Assembly: GCA_022606425.2 (NCBI GenBank) | Contig: JAHDVF020001053.1 | Location: 1 to 64,000, forward strand | Source of the DNA: Lepidostoma basale | Taxonomy: Eukaryota > Arthropoda > Insecta > Trichoptera > Lepidostomatidae | DNA: 64,000 nucleotides | Reading direction: 5' to 3' | Shown: in pieces, positions 21,725 through 33,474 of the stretch | How the letters are laid out: every line of letters starts with the position of its first letter | Numbering within the stretch: the stretch's first letter is position 1 | Notes under the pieces: model-generated | The model's database searches: none | Told to the model about the DNA's origin: nothing | The model's input: the letters and a program-made list of their open reading frames with translations, nothing else | Made by a program: the position numbers and the translations under genes

Positions 21725-23063
21725 GTATTTTTATTTTATTTTTATTTATTTTATTTATTTATTTAGGGTAACATACAGCGATATCAATAACATATATATA
21801 TATAAAAGAAACATTCAGAATAATTAAAATAAGGCCAATTACATGCTACCACAGATTAAAAATAATAGTTAACAATCAACAAATGATAGTGAGAAACATT
21901 GAAGTTAAACTAAGACAAAATAAGGTATACATAATATTTAAGAGTTAAAATACTTATAGTACTGGAAATAAAAATTAAATTAAGATAAAATAAAATAAAA
22001 AGTAATATACAAGTATTATAATATCATGTTACATCGTGGTCACATCCGCGCCGAAATGTTGCTCCGATCACTTTTTTAAAATTTCGCTCGCTCAAATGAA
22101 AGACGTCAATGTCTCCAAAATGTTTGTTGTAGATATCACAGATTCGATACAGTGCCGCGCTCAGAGCGTAATTTGTGCGATAAACAGGAAGGTGGAAAAC
22201 TTGGTTCGCGGTGTGTCTCGTGCGAGACATGGGGGTATTGAGTGACAATTTGCTGAGAAGTTCAGAATTGTCAATTTTAAAATGAATTATTTTATGAAGT
22301 AACATCATATCATGAAGAGTACGTCTATTTTCAAGAGAGTCCAAGGAGTGAAAAATTAGGGCAGATTTGTAATCAGAGAATGACTTGCACATTTTAAAAT
22401 TAATATGTTTAATAAACATTTTTTGTACTCTTTCAATGCGTTGGATATGTGCCGCATAATAAGGAGACCAAACGGGAGATACATATTCAAGGCGTGAGCG
22501 AACCATGGTTGTAAATAATACTTTAAGGGCAGTGATATTTTGGAAAGGTTTGCATGTGCGTAGTATAAATCCCAACGTTCTGAGAGATTTGTCCACCATG
22601 TCATCAATATGACTAACGAAAGTGAGTTTAGGGTCGATTGTGACTCCAAGATCTCTCACGCGGTCTGAATCGGATATTATGGAACCATTGATGGAGTACA
22701 CATGTTTGTGAGGGTTCATTTTACGCGTCCGTGAAAGCTTATGACATTTGTTTGCATTTATGGATAATTTATTTAGTATACAGTAATGAGAGAGTCTGTC
22801 AAGATCTGACTGGAGTCGAAGGCAGTCAGAAGTGTCTGAAACCTTCAGAAAGACCTTCATATCATCAGCAAAAAGGAGATGCTTGGAGTGGAGAAAGCAG
22901 TTGCCAATGTCGTGTATATATAGGATGAAGAAAAGAGGTCCCAGATGGGAGCCCTGGGGAACCCCGGAAGGTATTCCCACGAAGTTTGATTTAAAGCCAC
23001 CAGTCACCACTGCTTGCCTACGATTTTTTATATAGGAGTTTATCCATCTAAGGAGATCACCGT
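21725..23063 (-). mobile_element. Jockey/CR1-like retrotransposon, RT fragment, 5' truncated
   Basis: Minus-strand frame 23010-22024 (328 codons, open further upstream to about 23060) encodes the C-terminal two thirds of a reverse transcriptase. It begins LLRWINSYIKNRRQAVVTGG and has the SGVPQGSHLGPLFFILYIHD block, the FADDMKVF catalytic box, LNKLSINANKCHKL, RDLGVTIDPKLTF, and RLEYVSPVWSPYY with the usual C-terminal domain. The reading frame is uninterrupted, so this is a young insertion. The fingers domain and endonuclease are missing. The 3' UTR runs to about 21725 and ends in TAAATAAA-type repeats, not a clean poly(A). A 3' scrap of the same family is at 51505-51805. Confidence 0.85.
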
Positions 23064-23076
23064 ATTTGTATTAACA

Positions 23077-23113
23077 TCATCATCGGCTGTCCCTCGTGTC
23101 CTAGGAAGACTAC
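23077..23113 (-). mobile_element. 37-bp scrap of RTE-like lineage 5 between direct repeats
   Basis: The sequence CATCATCGGCTGTCCCTCG then TGTCCTAGGAAGACTAC matches the extreme 3' end of the element at 25098-25600 (CATCATCGGCTGTCCCTCAT). ATTTGTATTAACA flanks it at 23064-23076 and 23114-23126. Confidence 0.55.
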
Positions 23114-23162
23114 ATTTGTATTAACACCACTTTATTAGTTATAAAGTGGTGTTAATACAAAT
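23114..23162. repeat. Perfect 21-bp inverted repeat
   Basis: Arms 23114-23134 and 23142-23162 are exact complements around a 7-base loop. The arm contains AACACCACTTTA, shared with family D fold-back arms at 49632-49788. Confidence 0.85.
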
Positions 23163-23279
23163 TATAATACAAAAAGTGGATCATGATTTTATTCAATAAT
23201 GTCACACCACAAATTAAGTGATTCATACGAAGGCTTCAAATAAAGTGGTTTATATCAATGGAAAAATGAGTTTAATTTT

Positions 23280-23720
23280 ATTTTCGTATTATTTTTAAGG
23301 TATCGGAATCATTTGGCAGTGAAAGTTGTCATCATAAGCACGACAGTCCATAAGATCCTGAATCCGGAAGTCTGTCTGCTCCCTTATTTCTTCATTTTGT
23401 AATGTGAAAGAGATCCATAATTTGAAAAAAAAAATATTAAATTTTATTTTGAAACACCTGGTATGCTGATTTTCAGTATTTTTGACCGAGAGAAGCGTGC
23501 TTTTAATCTGACATTGAAACGCAATTTGCAATACCTCCAGAACGAAGCGTGTTGTTTATTGACATTTACATACAGGCGAGTGCAATAACCTGGAAAATCA
23601 AGTGCGGCGTGCACCCGTAGCGCTCGCCCGTTACCGCTACTGCTATACGTAGCCGCACGGCCACTCGGTGTGCGGGAGTCGGGCCGCCATCGCCGGCCAA
23701 ACTGCATTGCGTTAACTGCG
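23280..23720. other. Unclassified block with a GC-rich island
   Basis: About 23590-23710 is far GC-richer than its surroundings (GCGGCGTGCACCCGTAGCGC, GCCGCACGGCCACTCGG, GTCGGGCCGCCATCGCC). A frame of 87 codons (minus) covers it without recognisable motifs. It could be the 5' end of a transposable element or a diverged promoter; I cannot decide. Confidence 0.3.
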
Positions 23721-23934
23721 TACTTTCTGCACTTTATCAGCTGTGGTAGGATTTAGATTTCTCGGAACTTTTCTTACAGGGGCGTAGAAAACAAAAGGCT
23801 GATAAGAAAACATATCATTATTCCCAAATGTTTTGAATTAATATAATTACACTCGGTATTACAACACTTTATTTCACTTAATTTTACTTTATTTCACTTG
23901 ACGAGTCCGGTGAAAGTAAAAAAAACATAAGTTT

Positions 23935-24105
23935 ATTTTTTAATTGTATCTCAATAGAGACGAAGACGTAAACTGGAAACTGAACATGGATGATCAAGGT
24001 GTTTACAGGATTTATGACCTGTCATTGGTTGGGTTAAGCGCACGCTTTATGTAATTACAACATTCCCCATTCCACCTTTGTTATTGTGATCATGCATGAC
24101 AAATT
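23935..24105. mobile_element. Palindromic MITE-like element, family G, copy 3
   Basis: TTGTATCTCAATAGAGACGA start, GGTGTTTACAGGATTTATGA interior, GGTTGGGTTAAGCGCACG and CATTCCCCATTCCACC end, as in the copies at 3163 and 4790. Confidence 0.65.
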
Positions 24106-25097
24106 TTTGGAAGATGTATATATACTTCAAAATCCATATTTATCTTCACGTGTCAGTTTCAGTCAGCCATCTATGTAGATTTGGTTGCACTTGTGAATTA
24201 TTTCAAGAATTAACCTATACAACCGACCCACTAACGCCATCTATGGAGAATGATTTTCGGCATTTAGCAAACTACCTTATTAACACAATGCGAAGGCTAT
24301 CGCCTAACATATTGTTAGAAGCCGCTAGGAGTATTATTCCATTCTATATGCCAAAGAATTTGACCAGAATATAAGTTTATTTTATTTAATAAATGGTTCA
24401 CTTTTGTTTGATGACTCAGATGACATAATTCATCGGTAATAACCTTCTCAATAACCTCTTAGAATGAATAGGTCCAATAACCAATATCTCTGTATACATA
24501 TCACGTCCAATTCATATGCGCTACAACATGTTCTATAAATACAGTTGGATGCTTAATTATGCATTCTTAAAATACAACCAATTATTATTCAGTTTCCCGC
24601 ATCTTACTGTTCTTCTTATCCGGCATACTTTTGCAAAAACGGAAATTGTCTGCGAAATTAAAATGAAATCGGCTGTGAGAAAATAAAACTTTGGATACAC
24701 AAAAACATGTCTGTTAAGTTTCCCCTTTACAATGACAATCTTCGCGATTCGTAATATTATAAAGAACCTAAATTATAATTAGTAACAAATGCTTGTTGAA
24801 CTGAGGTGACCACAAAATTAATAAAAATACTGTTTATTACAATAGTATTTTTGTTTGAAATTAAAAAAAAAACACGCTTTTAGATAGTTACTTTCATTTA
24901 CATCTTTTATGTTTTGAAATCTATGAAACAAGCCGAAAAGGTCGATATAAATGTTTTTTGCATCGTTGGAAAATGATCACGTTTTATAGAGGTTTTTCCC
25001 CTATACAATAGCTCTGATTCTTTGGATAAAAAAAATCATTTCATTCCTTAGCTAACTAATAACGATGGACTAATGGACTATGGTAAAATGGACTGTC
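24106..25097. other. AT-rich stretch, no feature recognised
   Basis: A frame at 24096-24374 (92 codons) has no motif or splice context I recognise. Nothing else stands out. Confidence 0.4.
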
Positions 25098-25600
25098 ATC
25101 ATCATCGTCATCATCATCGGCTGTCCCTCATGTCCGAGGAAGACTGTCCTTCACGGTTGTGGGTCTGCATGTGACTGAAGAGCCCGATCCTGGACCCACA
25201 AAATTCTGGGGCATCTGGGGCAGGGGAAGGCGCTTGTAATGGAGCCGTCACCGTCTCCCAGTGGTCTCTCCTTTCTCCTCCTCCTCCTCTCTGTGACATC
25301 GTCTCAGCGCTGTGTTTCAAAGTCTTGCATGCCTTTACGTACTGTTGTTCACCACCTAGGTCTGTCTTCTGCAGTCTTTTTCCAGCAATCACAGTCGATG
25401 TTAGTTTTTTGTAGGTTTCCTTTAAGGGAGTCCTTAAAGCGTTTCCTCTGACCACCGTGTGAGCGTTTCCTTTGGGTAAGCTGAGAATACATAATCTTCC
25501 TTGGGAGTCTTGTATCAGGCATTCTGATAATGTGACCAGCCCGGCACAGTTGTCTCTTAATAATAGCAGCCTCAATACTTGTCATATTAACCTCAGCAAA
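25098..25600 (-). mobile_element. RTE-like fragment (lineage 5) with zinc-finger-like end and GAT tail
   Basis: Two minus-strand frames: MTSIEAAIIKRQLCRAGHII, then RMPDTRLPRKIMYSQLTQ and HGGQRKRFKDSLK; then, after a frameshift near 25350-25450, FCGSRIGLFSHMQTHNRE. The latter resembles a C-terminal finger (C...H...H) common to some RTE-type proteins. The 3' end carries (GAT/GAC)n repeats. Catalytic domain missing. Confidence 0.75.
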
Positions 25601-26104
25601 TATGCTGTCATTTGTCCGTTTGTCCTGCTATTTTATATTTAGGATCCTACGTAAACAGCGTTGGTGGTATCGCTCTAGGGACTGGCTCACTTCAATCCTA
25701 ACACACACCTCGGATTACTATGTTTTTACGTCGTAAAATCTACATTGCTTAGTTATTTCTACTACGTACAAAGTCACATTTTAGAAATTAAATAGGATTT
25801 AATGAGTTTTTTTGAGTCATTCTCTTGTATTTTTATCTTGTACTTTTATCCACTTCATTCAAATTATCTTAAATAACAACTCTTAAGTATGATATTATAT
25901 ACCATTGAATCGTTTTTCTCATCGCAGTGATCTTATTTCTACGACATTTATTCAATTTATAACAATATTTTTCATTGACCATTGATGTATTTTTTTTAAA
26001 TGATGCTTGATGCTGGACGGCGAGAAGCACGATAGGTTGAACCCTTGACCAGCAGGGCATTAGGGTAAGGATTAAGACTGTTGAGAGTGAGCTCTCGGAG
26101 AGTG

Positions 26105-26408
26105 TTTTCATGTCATTTATTTATTTAAATATATCCTAAGCATTATCTTCCAACAGGCTAAGGATACAAGTTGGAGATACACAATAATAAGTGAAACATA
26201 ATAAAATAATAAAAAGAGCGAGGTACTCGTACATAAGACACACGACAAATTAATAAAATGAATATACAATTGTAATAAGGACAGTGCATCCCTCAGGTGA
26301 GCCAGACTATCACGAAATACGTCAAATTCTGAGGTGATACGATTTAGCAAAGATATTGCTCTACCTACCGGCATAACCTTATTAATGTTAACATATTTTG
26401 GGCACATA
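26105..26408 (-). mobile_element. Jockey-like 3' fragment
   Basis: Minus strand: KVMPVGRAISLLNRITSEFD then VFRDSLAHLRDA, homologous to the end of the 19180-19735 element. TTTATTTATTTAAATATA occupies the tail side. Confidence 0.65.
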
Positions 26409-26444
26409 GCCCAGAGAAGTTAAGACAATCCCAAAAAGTTCATA

Positions 26445-26670
26445 ATAATGAGTATAGTAGAGGGAAAAGGACCCCAAAAAAGACCAACAAGACAATGGTC
26501 CGATCAAATCAGGGCGCTGACTTGCCTCACAATATCTGCAGCCTGGAGACTGACCGATGTTGGGATTGCATGGCGAGCCATGGTGGATTATTTACGGGAA
26601 GGACTCGACATTTCAGACATAAGGAGGGCGACAGTACAGAGAAGAGAAAATCAGTCTTCTTCTCCGGTCT
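26445..26670 (+). mobile_element. RTE-like C-terminal fragment (lineage 6)
   Basis: VEGKGPQKRPTRQWSDQIRA, AAWRLTDVGIAWRAMVDYLR: matches the end of RTE-type proteins (G..RP...W.DQI...A..R..W). Confidence 0.6.
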
Positions 26671-26671
26671 C

Positions 26672-26905
26672 AATCTAATGAATATAATAATTGGTCTGCA
26701 GCAAAGCGACGCATCTCCTCTTCCACTCCGCTCGGTCCTCGGCAACTCTCTTCAACTCCGCAAAAGAGGTGCAGCCCATATCTCGAAAAATCTGGTCTAG
26801 GTACTCCTGGCGAGGTCGTCCTCTGCCAATCGATCCCTCGACCATTCCCTCCAATACATTCGTGTCGCAACACATTACCAATCCACATGTGTTCAACATG
26901 TGCCT
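26672..26905 (-). mobile_element. RTE-like C-terminal fragment (lineage 7), copy 1
   Basis: Minus strand: LVMCCDTNVLEGMVEGSIGR then GRPRQEYLDQIFRDMG and ELKRVAEDRAEWKRR. Convergent with the preceding lineage 6 scrap. Confidence 0.7.
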
Positions 26906-27604
26906 ATTCTATTCAACTCTGCTGAGAACCTCTATTGGTTTAAAGAGTAGCATAAAAATATATTATTATAAATTTATTAAATCTTTAGCAGTGTCATTCC
27001 TTGTTTTTCTTTGTATTTTCGTAAGGGCAAATATTTTCTAAAAATAATCCAAATTCCCTATCTCAAATGTTTAAATCTACTCGCTATTCTACCAAAACTA
27101 TACAGCTGTATGAATGTGACATAGATTTTTATGAAATTTTGAATATTTATACCATGAGCTATATATATACAAAAACACGGTATTAACAAACTCAATGCAT
27201 TGAGAAAGCATTTTCGTGTGAACAAAAAAATCTCAGCTGATGGGTGATGGACTGAAAAAGCTATAGACGATAATGTTTGTTGGACGATTGCTTACCAAAG
27301 ATAACACCGTTAACGTGAGATTTTCCCGCCGTTTTAAGTGCAACTTCACTTTTTAATGGAAACATCAATAATTTGAAGTGCGTTTAAGTTTAAGAAGCGA
27401 TACTTTTAAATTGAAGTATAAATTTATCTACAGAATAAATAAACATTTCATAAATAAGTGTAATATGAGCTTTTTCTTGGAAGTAATAAATATTCAATAA
27501 TTATGTTTTTCAAGGTTGACATTATTTTTCTCGGTATTTTACAAAGATATAAAACCTTAATTGTCGGGAAAAAAAGTCTTAAGAAATTTAAGAATATGTT
27601 CTTT

Positions 27605-27900
27605 TATTATTTCTGCTCAGGACCTTGTCTGAAAGGCGTTCAAGCTGGATCGGCCATGTAATACGACAAGAAGGCCTCCTGCATGCTATGATGGAGGGTA
27701 TGACCGAGGGGACATACTCTAGGGGACGCCCACGCCGAGAGTACCTGGAGGACCTGTTGGTGGACGTGCGCTGCTCATCATATGCAGATTTCAAAAGAGC
27801 CGCACAAGACAGGAAGAATGGAAGAGAAGAATAGAGGAAATTGCTGCAAATCAATCCCAGGATTGAAACCAGAGAGAGAGAGAGAGAAGGTGAACACCAC
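27605..27900 (+). mobile_element. RTE-like C-terminal fragment (lineage 7), copy 2
   Basis: SERRSSWIGHVIRQEGLLHA, MMEGMTEGTYSRGRPRREYL, DFKRAAQDRKNGREE: same lineage as 26672-26905. Ends in a GAGA-rich tail. Confidence 0.75.
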
Positions 27901-28391
27901 AATTACAGGATAAACTTTTGAGGAATAAAAAAGTTCATTAATGATAATTTTTTTTCAATCTGAATAAATTAATTTAATTACATATATACAACACATATTT
28001 TTTCCACTTATTCATTGTTTCATAAAAAAATGTAAATCTCAATTTTAAATCATTCATATTGATATAAACCTCCATTTTCTAGAAGTCAAGAAAACGTCGT
28101 TTCTATTTTTTAATTATTTTATTATGTGGGAACTATGGAATAATGAAACATGTTTTCACCGATATTAATATTTGTTCCAAGAATTTTTTTCTAAATACAG
28201 CCTGTTTGAACATCTGGAAACAAAATATAAAATTAATATTTATCAGGTGACTACCAGCAAGGCAGCCGAAGAGATGGATGGATGGCTAGACGTCATCGTC
28301 CCAGCAAAATTCACCCAACAGGTTATACGATCTAAACTAATATGATATAATATAATATTTTGAAGGTTTATTGTTATTAATGTTGTCCTTG
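27901..28391. other. AT-rich stretch, no feature recognised
   Basis: Only a decayed family A-like arm (TTTTCTAGAAGTCAAGAAAA near 28075) and an unplaced GC-richer patch around 28255-28310. Confidence 0.4.
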
Positions 28392-28872
28392 AACCGACCC
28401 TTGTATGAAAGGGAAGCCTGGAACTGGCAAAAGAAGGATGAAAGTATCTTATAATAAATGCACTATAAATAAGATTTCTTAGACGAATGTCTATTTACAT
28501 CATCTATTTACGGCATCATTACTGTGCATGATAGAGTGTCGAATGAACGTAGTGCAAATGAAAGTGTTGTGAAAATTAAGATGGTTTGGACACATAGAAA
28601 TAACGAATGAAGAAAGAATGGTAAAAATAGTATATGTAAACGATGTTAATGAAACTAGAAAAATAGGAAGACCGCGGAAAACGTGGCAAGATCATGTAAA
28701 TGAAATATTGAATGTTGGACACGCGAGAAGTCGGAGAAATTGGCGTGCGTGCATGACACGATGTATGAATATTGAGGAATCAACATAAGTATATCAGGAA
28801 AGAAAAGTGTGATGGTTCATTCTTTCTGTCTACCCTTTCGAGGAGATGTCGTGATGGTTAGATATTTTATTG
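28392..28872 (+). mobile_element. RTE-like 3' end (lineage 1, GTTA-type tail), degraded
   Basis: Starts near the P-T-L-V-W-K-G-S-L-E-L-A-K-E-G codons (equivalent to PTLMYGSEAWNWQK). It continues to GRPRKTWQD and ends TGTCGTGATGGTTAGA. Multiple frame breaks. Confidence 0.7.
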
Positions 28873-29259
28873 TTATGGATGAAAATTAAGATACTTTTTT
28901 TATTAGATTAGAACTAAAATAATAACACTCGAACGAATCAGGTCAAACATAAATACGCCAAGGCATTCTTATAAGTAACAATCGAAAGTTGAACGAAATA
29001 CACGTAAAAATGGCTTGTTTCTTACCTACATAACGTATGTACCTACCAGGCGGCACGTTCATAGCACAGAATAAACGTACACTTGTTATTATGATCTTTT
29101 AACAACAGTTCATTACACCGCTTTTTACCTTGACCACCAAACCGCAAAGAGGAAATAAATGATAAGGGAAATTTAATTCGTGTATTTTATCGAATAACAA
29201 TGTTACTAAGGTGCTTGTGAGAATACGTTTCATACCTTTATTTTTATAACGTTTACCTA

Positions 29260-29868
29260 AACTAACCAACTAACTAACCATCACGCCGTTTCCCCGAAAG
29301 GGTAGGCAGAAAGAATGGACTGCCAAACTTTCCTTTCCTGACATATTTCTCTCGATTCCGACATTCATACATCGTGTCATGCACGCGCGTCGATTTCTCT
29401 GACTCCTCATGTGGCCGACATTCAATATTATATTTATTTGATCGTGCCACGTTTTCCTCGGTCTTCCTCTATTTCTGGTTCCATTTACATCGTTAACATA
29501 CAATTTTTTTACCGTTCTTTCTTCATTCATTCTTTCCATATGTCCAAACCATCCTAATGATCCTTTCATTATTTTGTTCATAACACCACCATTCGCACCG
29601 CATTCACTTCTTATATTTTCATTCGACACTCTATCATACACAGAGTATCCGCACATTCGTCTAAGAGATCTCATTTCTACTGCATTTATTCTACTTTCAT
29701 CTTTATTTTGCCAGTTCCATGCTTCGCTTCCATACATAAGGGTCGGTAGAAGAACACCATTGTGCACTGCCATTCTAGCTTTTTTGGATAGGTTTTTGTT
29801 TGCGATGACAACTTTAAGTGTACCATTCACTTTGTTGCCTGCCCCAACCCTTCTTTCAATATCCCTTT
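29260..29868 (-). mobile_element. RTE-like fragment (lineage 1, GTTA tail), frame intact
   Basis: A 186-codon frame, extendable upstream, runs DIERRVGAGNKVNGTLK, VLLPTLMYGSEAWNWQNKDE, RRMCGYSVYDRVSNE, WFGHMERMNEERTVKKLYV, NRGRPRKTWHDQI. The tail is (GTTA)n and the 3' UTR matches the SINE-like elements at 641 and 3459 more closely than the TTG-tailed copies do. Probable master subfamily for those SINE-like copies. Confidence 0.85.
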
Positions 29869-29959
29869 TATCCCCAACGTTTACTTCAATAATAAAATGC
29901 CCATCATAAACACGGATGAAGTTATTTATTGTTTAAAGAACAATGATGTAAATCTCCAT

Positions 29960-30125
29960 ATGAAATATTTATATGAATTTAAACGTTTGTTTTCTAGAAG
30001 TTTAATTATGTTTTATGCAAAAGACATATTACATTCTGACATTTGATAATGAAAAGTAAATCATGATATCATTCCTATAAAATATAATAAATTTTCTAGA
30101 AAAGAGACGTTTTTGTTTGTATTAA
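29960..30125. repeat. Inverted pair, family A, degraded
   Basis: Left arm AAACGTTTGTTTTCTAGAAG, right arm TAATAAATTTTCTAGAAAAG with ATGTAAATCTCCATATGAAA outside. The central core has lost GAAACATGTC. Confidence 0.55.
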
Positions 30126-30129
30126 TTAT

Positions 30130-31070
30130 GTAGACAATTATTAACAGTTTAGAAATGCTAGTGATGAATTGTTAAATTAATTTAAACACTGTTTTCTTAC
30201 AGAACATTTAAAATGACCCTGAATGTAATTAATCAAAAAAACGCTCATTCATAAAAAAATTAAATAAACTTTTTTCTTACAACATTAAATCTGTAACAGG
30301 GAGTCGCAGTCCTAAAAATCATTATTTGACTCTTTGATTATTTGGAACATCTATGTATCATTGACATAATATTAAATATATCCTACAGTTAAAATAGTAG
30401 TAATAAGTAACCGTTTGGAAAGACAAATGCTCTGGACGGTTTCTTAACTGATTCAAATCTGACATTACCATCATTACTTTGACAAAAAATCAGTAAAGAC
30501 TTTTTGGCTCCTGCTATACAATACTTCAAATAATATGAGGAAATAAAAATAAGTAGACGGTCTTACATAGCTAAAATTATATCTGTTTTTTTTTAGTGAT
30601 GTTTCGGATTTATTATTTCGTTTTCGAACTTATGAATAGTATAAGTAGTAATTCACTAGCCCAATCACTTGACGGATAGTATAAGAGGTTAGACAGCCAC
30701 GATATGCTATCCTAACATATTGAGATTCTTCATTATTCACGGACGCCCACAAAATTGTTGGAATTCGAACTTAACTGCCTTTTAATGAATTTGGTTATGC
30801 CACAATTATTTTGGTTAACTCAGATTCTTTTCTAATTTACTTTGCTTGTGTTCATTTGTATTTGAAGCATTTTATTTTCATCCATTCGTTATATATGTCA
30901 AAATCATCAATATATTATATTATATTAAAAAGTAATAGCAAGACTTCAATTTTGCATGAATAAATTAATGTAATAATTTCATGGTTCTACAATAGAAAGC
31001 TCTTGTAACACAAAAAGAGTTTTAATTTATATACGTGTACATAATTTCACATTCTTTGAGGTTGCAGATT
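30130..31070. other. AT-rich stretch, no feature recognised
   Basis: No frame, repeat or RNA could be supported. Confidence 0.5.
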
Positions 31071-31074
31071 AAGA

Positions 31075-31290
31075 ATTATGAATTTATTGTTTCTTGAACA
31101 ATGATGTAAAACTCCATATTAAATAATTAATACGAATGAAAGCGTCAGTTTTCTAGAAGTTTAATTATATTTTTTGGGAATGACATGTTTCGTTGATAAT
31201 GCCTTAGAAGGGCGAAACATGTCATTCCCATAAAATATAATAAAACTTTTAGAAAACTGACGTACCTATTCATTCGTATTAATTAAGAAT
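31075..31290. repeat. Full inverted pair, family A (best copy)
   Basis: Outer block CTTGAACAATGATGTAAAAC, arms TAATACGAATGAAAGCGTC to GGGAATGACATGTTTCG, then TTGATAATGCCTTAGAAGGG, CGAAACATGTCATTCCC and a mirrored arm to ATTCATTCGTATTAATTAAG. The plus-strand core has TGATAAT, the CCTTAGAAGG hairpin, GAAA, ACATGT and C in order. Confidence 0.8.
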
Positions 31291-31980
31291 TATGAAGTCC
31301 AAGGCTAATAGTATTTTTTTCATTTATCTAATTATAGACAAAGAAATATTTATAAAACTAATGTGGTACATTAAACACATCTCAACAGCTGCGTACTTTA
31401 CTAAAATTATAGGTACTCAGGTGTGATACGAACAAAACAAAACCAATTGTTGTTTTCGATTTGAATATCGAACAAGTTCTTAAATCGTAATTCGACATTT
31501 GAAAATGCTTCATTACAACCATTACTACAGTTAAGATAATCATCATGCATGATCGTATCGTTAAAAATCGAAAGTCGTAGTCGTTAAAAATATAATCAAT
31601 GTGCATTCCCGTGATAGGAACACGGAGCCACTAACGGAAAGAGGTACTTATCTAAAACGTTGAAGGTTCGTTGTGCCGTGATTACAGTAATTTATTTTTT
31701 TCACCACTCAACGAAAACAAAGTATCGCAGTTGAAAAAACCTTAAGGCAATTGAAGGGAATATTTTCGTGTCATAACTTATTATAAAGAAAGTGAATTTG
31801 TGGGCGGAACGAGAGTGGAAACAGTTTTATTGTCTCAATACATTTATTTTCTCTCTACTAAAATATTAACACGAATCGTTCTTTCTAGATCAAACTTTAT
31901 TAACACAATTCACGTGGACTCTAATAGATTAAACGGTTACAAAGGAGGCTCCATAATATCTAATATTTATTACGGTATTT

Positions 31981-32026
31981 AAAATACCATGTCTTCTCCA
32001 TAGGCATTTAAAATACCATGTCTTCT
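31981..32026. repeat. 29-bp tandem duplication
   Basis: AAAATACCATGTCTTCT at 31981 and again at 32010. Confidence 0.8.
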
Positions 32027-32169
32027 ACTTAAGAATACATATGGTATATAATGATTAATTCTTCATTATGACATTTGACCGGCTTTCTTTTTGAGATAGA
32101 TTGACTAATTAACAAAAATGTTAACATATTTATTCACAATTTCAGCCCACACATGGAGATACTTCACAA

Positions 32170-32497
32170 AAAAAGGCTAGGGGTAGGTAGAGAGAATGGA
32201 CCGCCACACTACTCTATCCTGACATACCTCTCTAGATTCCTCTACCTTCATACAGCGAGTCATACACGCACGTTGATTCTTCCGGCTTCTAACATGATCA
32301 CTCTTTAAAATTTGATTAATTTGGTCATGCCATGTTTTCTTCGGTCTAACTCGACTCCGTACTCCATTTACATCGTGAACGTATATTTTTTTTAACCATT
32401 CTTGCTTCACCAATGCGCTCCATATGTCCGAAACGCAGCTATCCTTTCATAATTTTGTTCATAATACCTTCTTTCGCATTTCAGATTCTGTCATTTT
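32170..32497 (-). mobile_element. RTE-like 3' end (lineage 1), internally deleted
   Basis: Minus frame KQEWLKKIYVHDVNGVRSRV, RPKKTWHDQI, RACMTRCMKVEESREVCQDR. At the 5' side, codons for NKIM...KEG jump to DRI. The 3' UTR lacks the final CGTGATGG tail. Confidence 0.75.
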
Positions 32498-32654
32498 ACA
32501 ATTATAATGTCAACAGAAATAGCCCATTATTATGATGAAGGAACCGGGTCGAATTTTGGTTAAACACAAGTCCCCTTGAATCGGGAGTCAAGTTTTACAT
32601 CCGTGAGACCCCTTAATTTTTCCTTTTGAATACATATTAAGGAATGCAAATGTT

Positions 32655-32770
32655 GCCTAGGAGTTATTATACACCATGCTATTAAAGAGTAACATGTTTC
32701 GAGAGATTTGAAATTACCCTAATGAGGTGAAACATGCCATTCCTAAAAGTAGAATGTCTCAGTTTGTCCT
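32655..32770. repeat. Fold-back repeat, family A, degraded
   Basis: AGTAACATGTTTCGAGAGAT facing CCTAATGAGGTGAAACATGC then CATTCC. Confidence 0.55.
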
Positions 32771-32964
32771 TAATACTTAATATTTAATACAGAGTTTAAC
32801 CTCACGGCTTAGTATCAATAAATATACGATTTCATAGTCAGGAAGAAATGAGAAGAAGATATACATGTATACTATATATATAATATATTAACGGTCAGTG
32901 GTTTTTAAATAAACAAATGTGAGAATAATTACAAGTCTTAAAAGTTGTCATCGCAAACAAAAGT

Positions 32965-33471
32965 CTATAAAAAACTAAGATGGCTGTGCACAATGGTGTT
33001 CTTGTACCGACCTTTATGTATGGAAGCGAAGCTTGCAGCTGGCAACATATGAAGATAAGTAGAATTCGTGTAATGTAAATGAAATCTCTTAGACAAATGT
33101 GTGGTAAATCTATATATGATAGAGAATCAAATGCAAATATAAGAAGTTAATGCAGTATGAATGGAAGTGTTATGAACAAAATAATTAAGGAGTCAATAGG
33201 ATGGTTTGGGCACATGGAAAGAAATAATGACGATAATGATAAAGAAAGTATATATAAACTATGCAAACGGAACAAAAAAAAGTGGATGACCAAGGAAGAC
33301 GTGGCACGATAAAATAAATGAAATATTAAAGGTCGGCCACGTGAAGAGTCGGAGAAATCGACGTGCGTGTATGACACGATGTATGAAAGAGGAGAATTGG
33401 AGAGAAGTAGGTGGTGGTCCATTATTTCTGCATACCCATTGGCGAGACGGCGTGATAGTTAGTTAGTTAGC
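32965..33471 (+). mobile_element. RTE-like 3' end (lineage 1, GTTA tail)
   Basis: MAVHNGVLVPTFMYGSEAC start, then SRIRVM..KSLRQMCG-like, WFGHME-like and RRRNRRACMTRCM-like codons with stops; ends GACGGCGTGATAGTTAGTTA. Confidence 0.75.
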
Positions 33472-33474
33472 AGT

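Noticed and set aside
22024..23010. Intact host gene of 328 codons
   Set aside because: It is the C-terminal part of a 5'-truncated Jockey/CR1-like reverse transcriptase (FADD box, PQGS block).
24096..24374. 92-codon frame as a host exon
   Set aside because: No splice sites with matching phase nearby, no motif; starts inside a MITE end.
25114..25575. 153-codon frame as a possible zinc-finger gene
   Set aside because: Only its last part (RIGLFSHMQTH) is meaningful, and it belongs to an RTE-like element whose upstream part lies in another frame.
31075..31290. CRISPR-like palindromic repeats (family A)
   Set aside because: Copies are dispersed, diverged and not regularly spaced.
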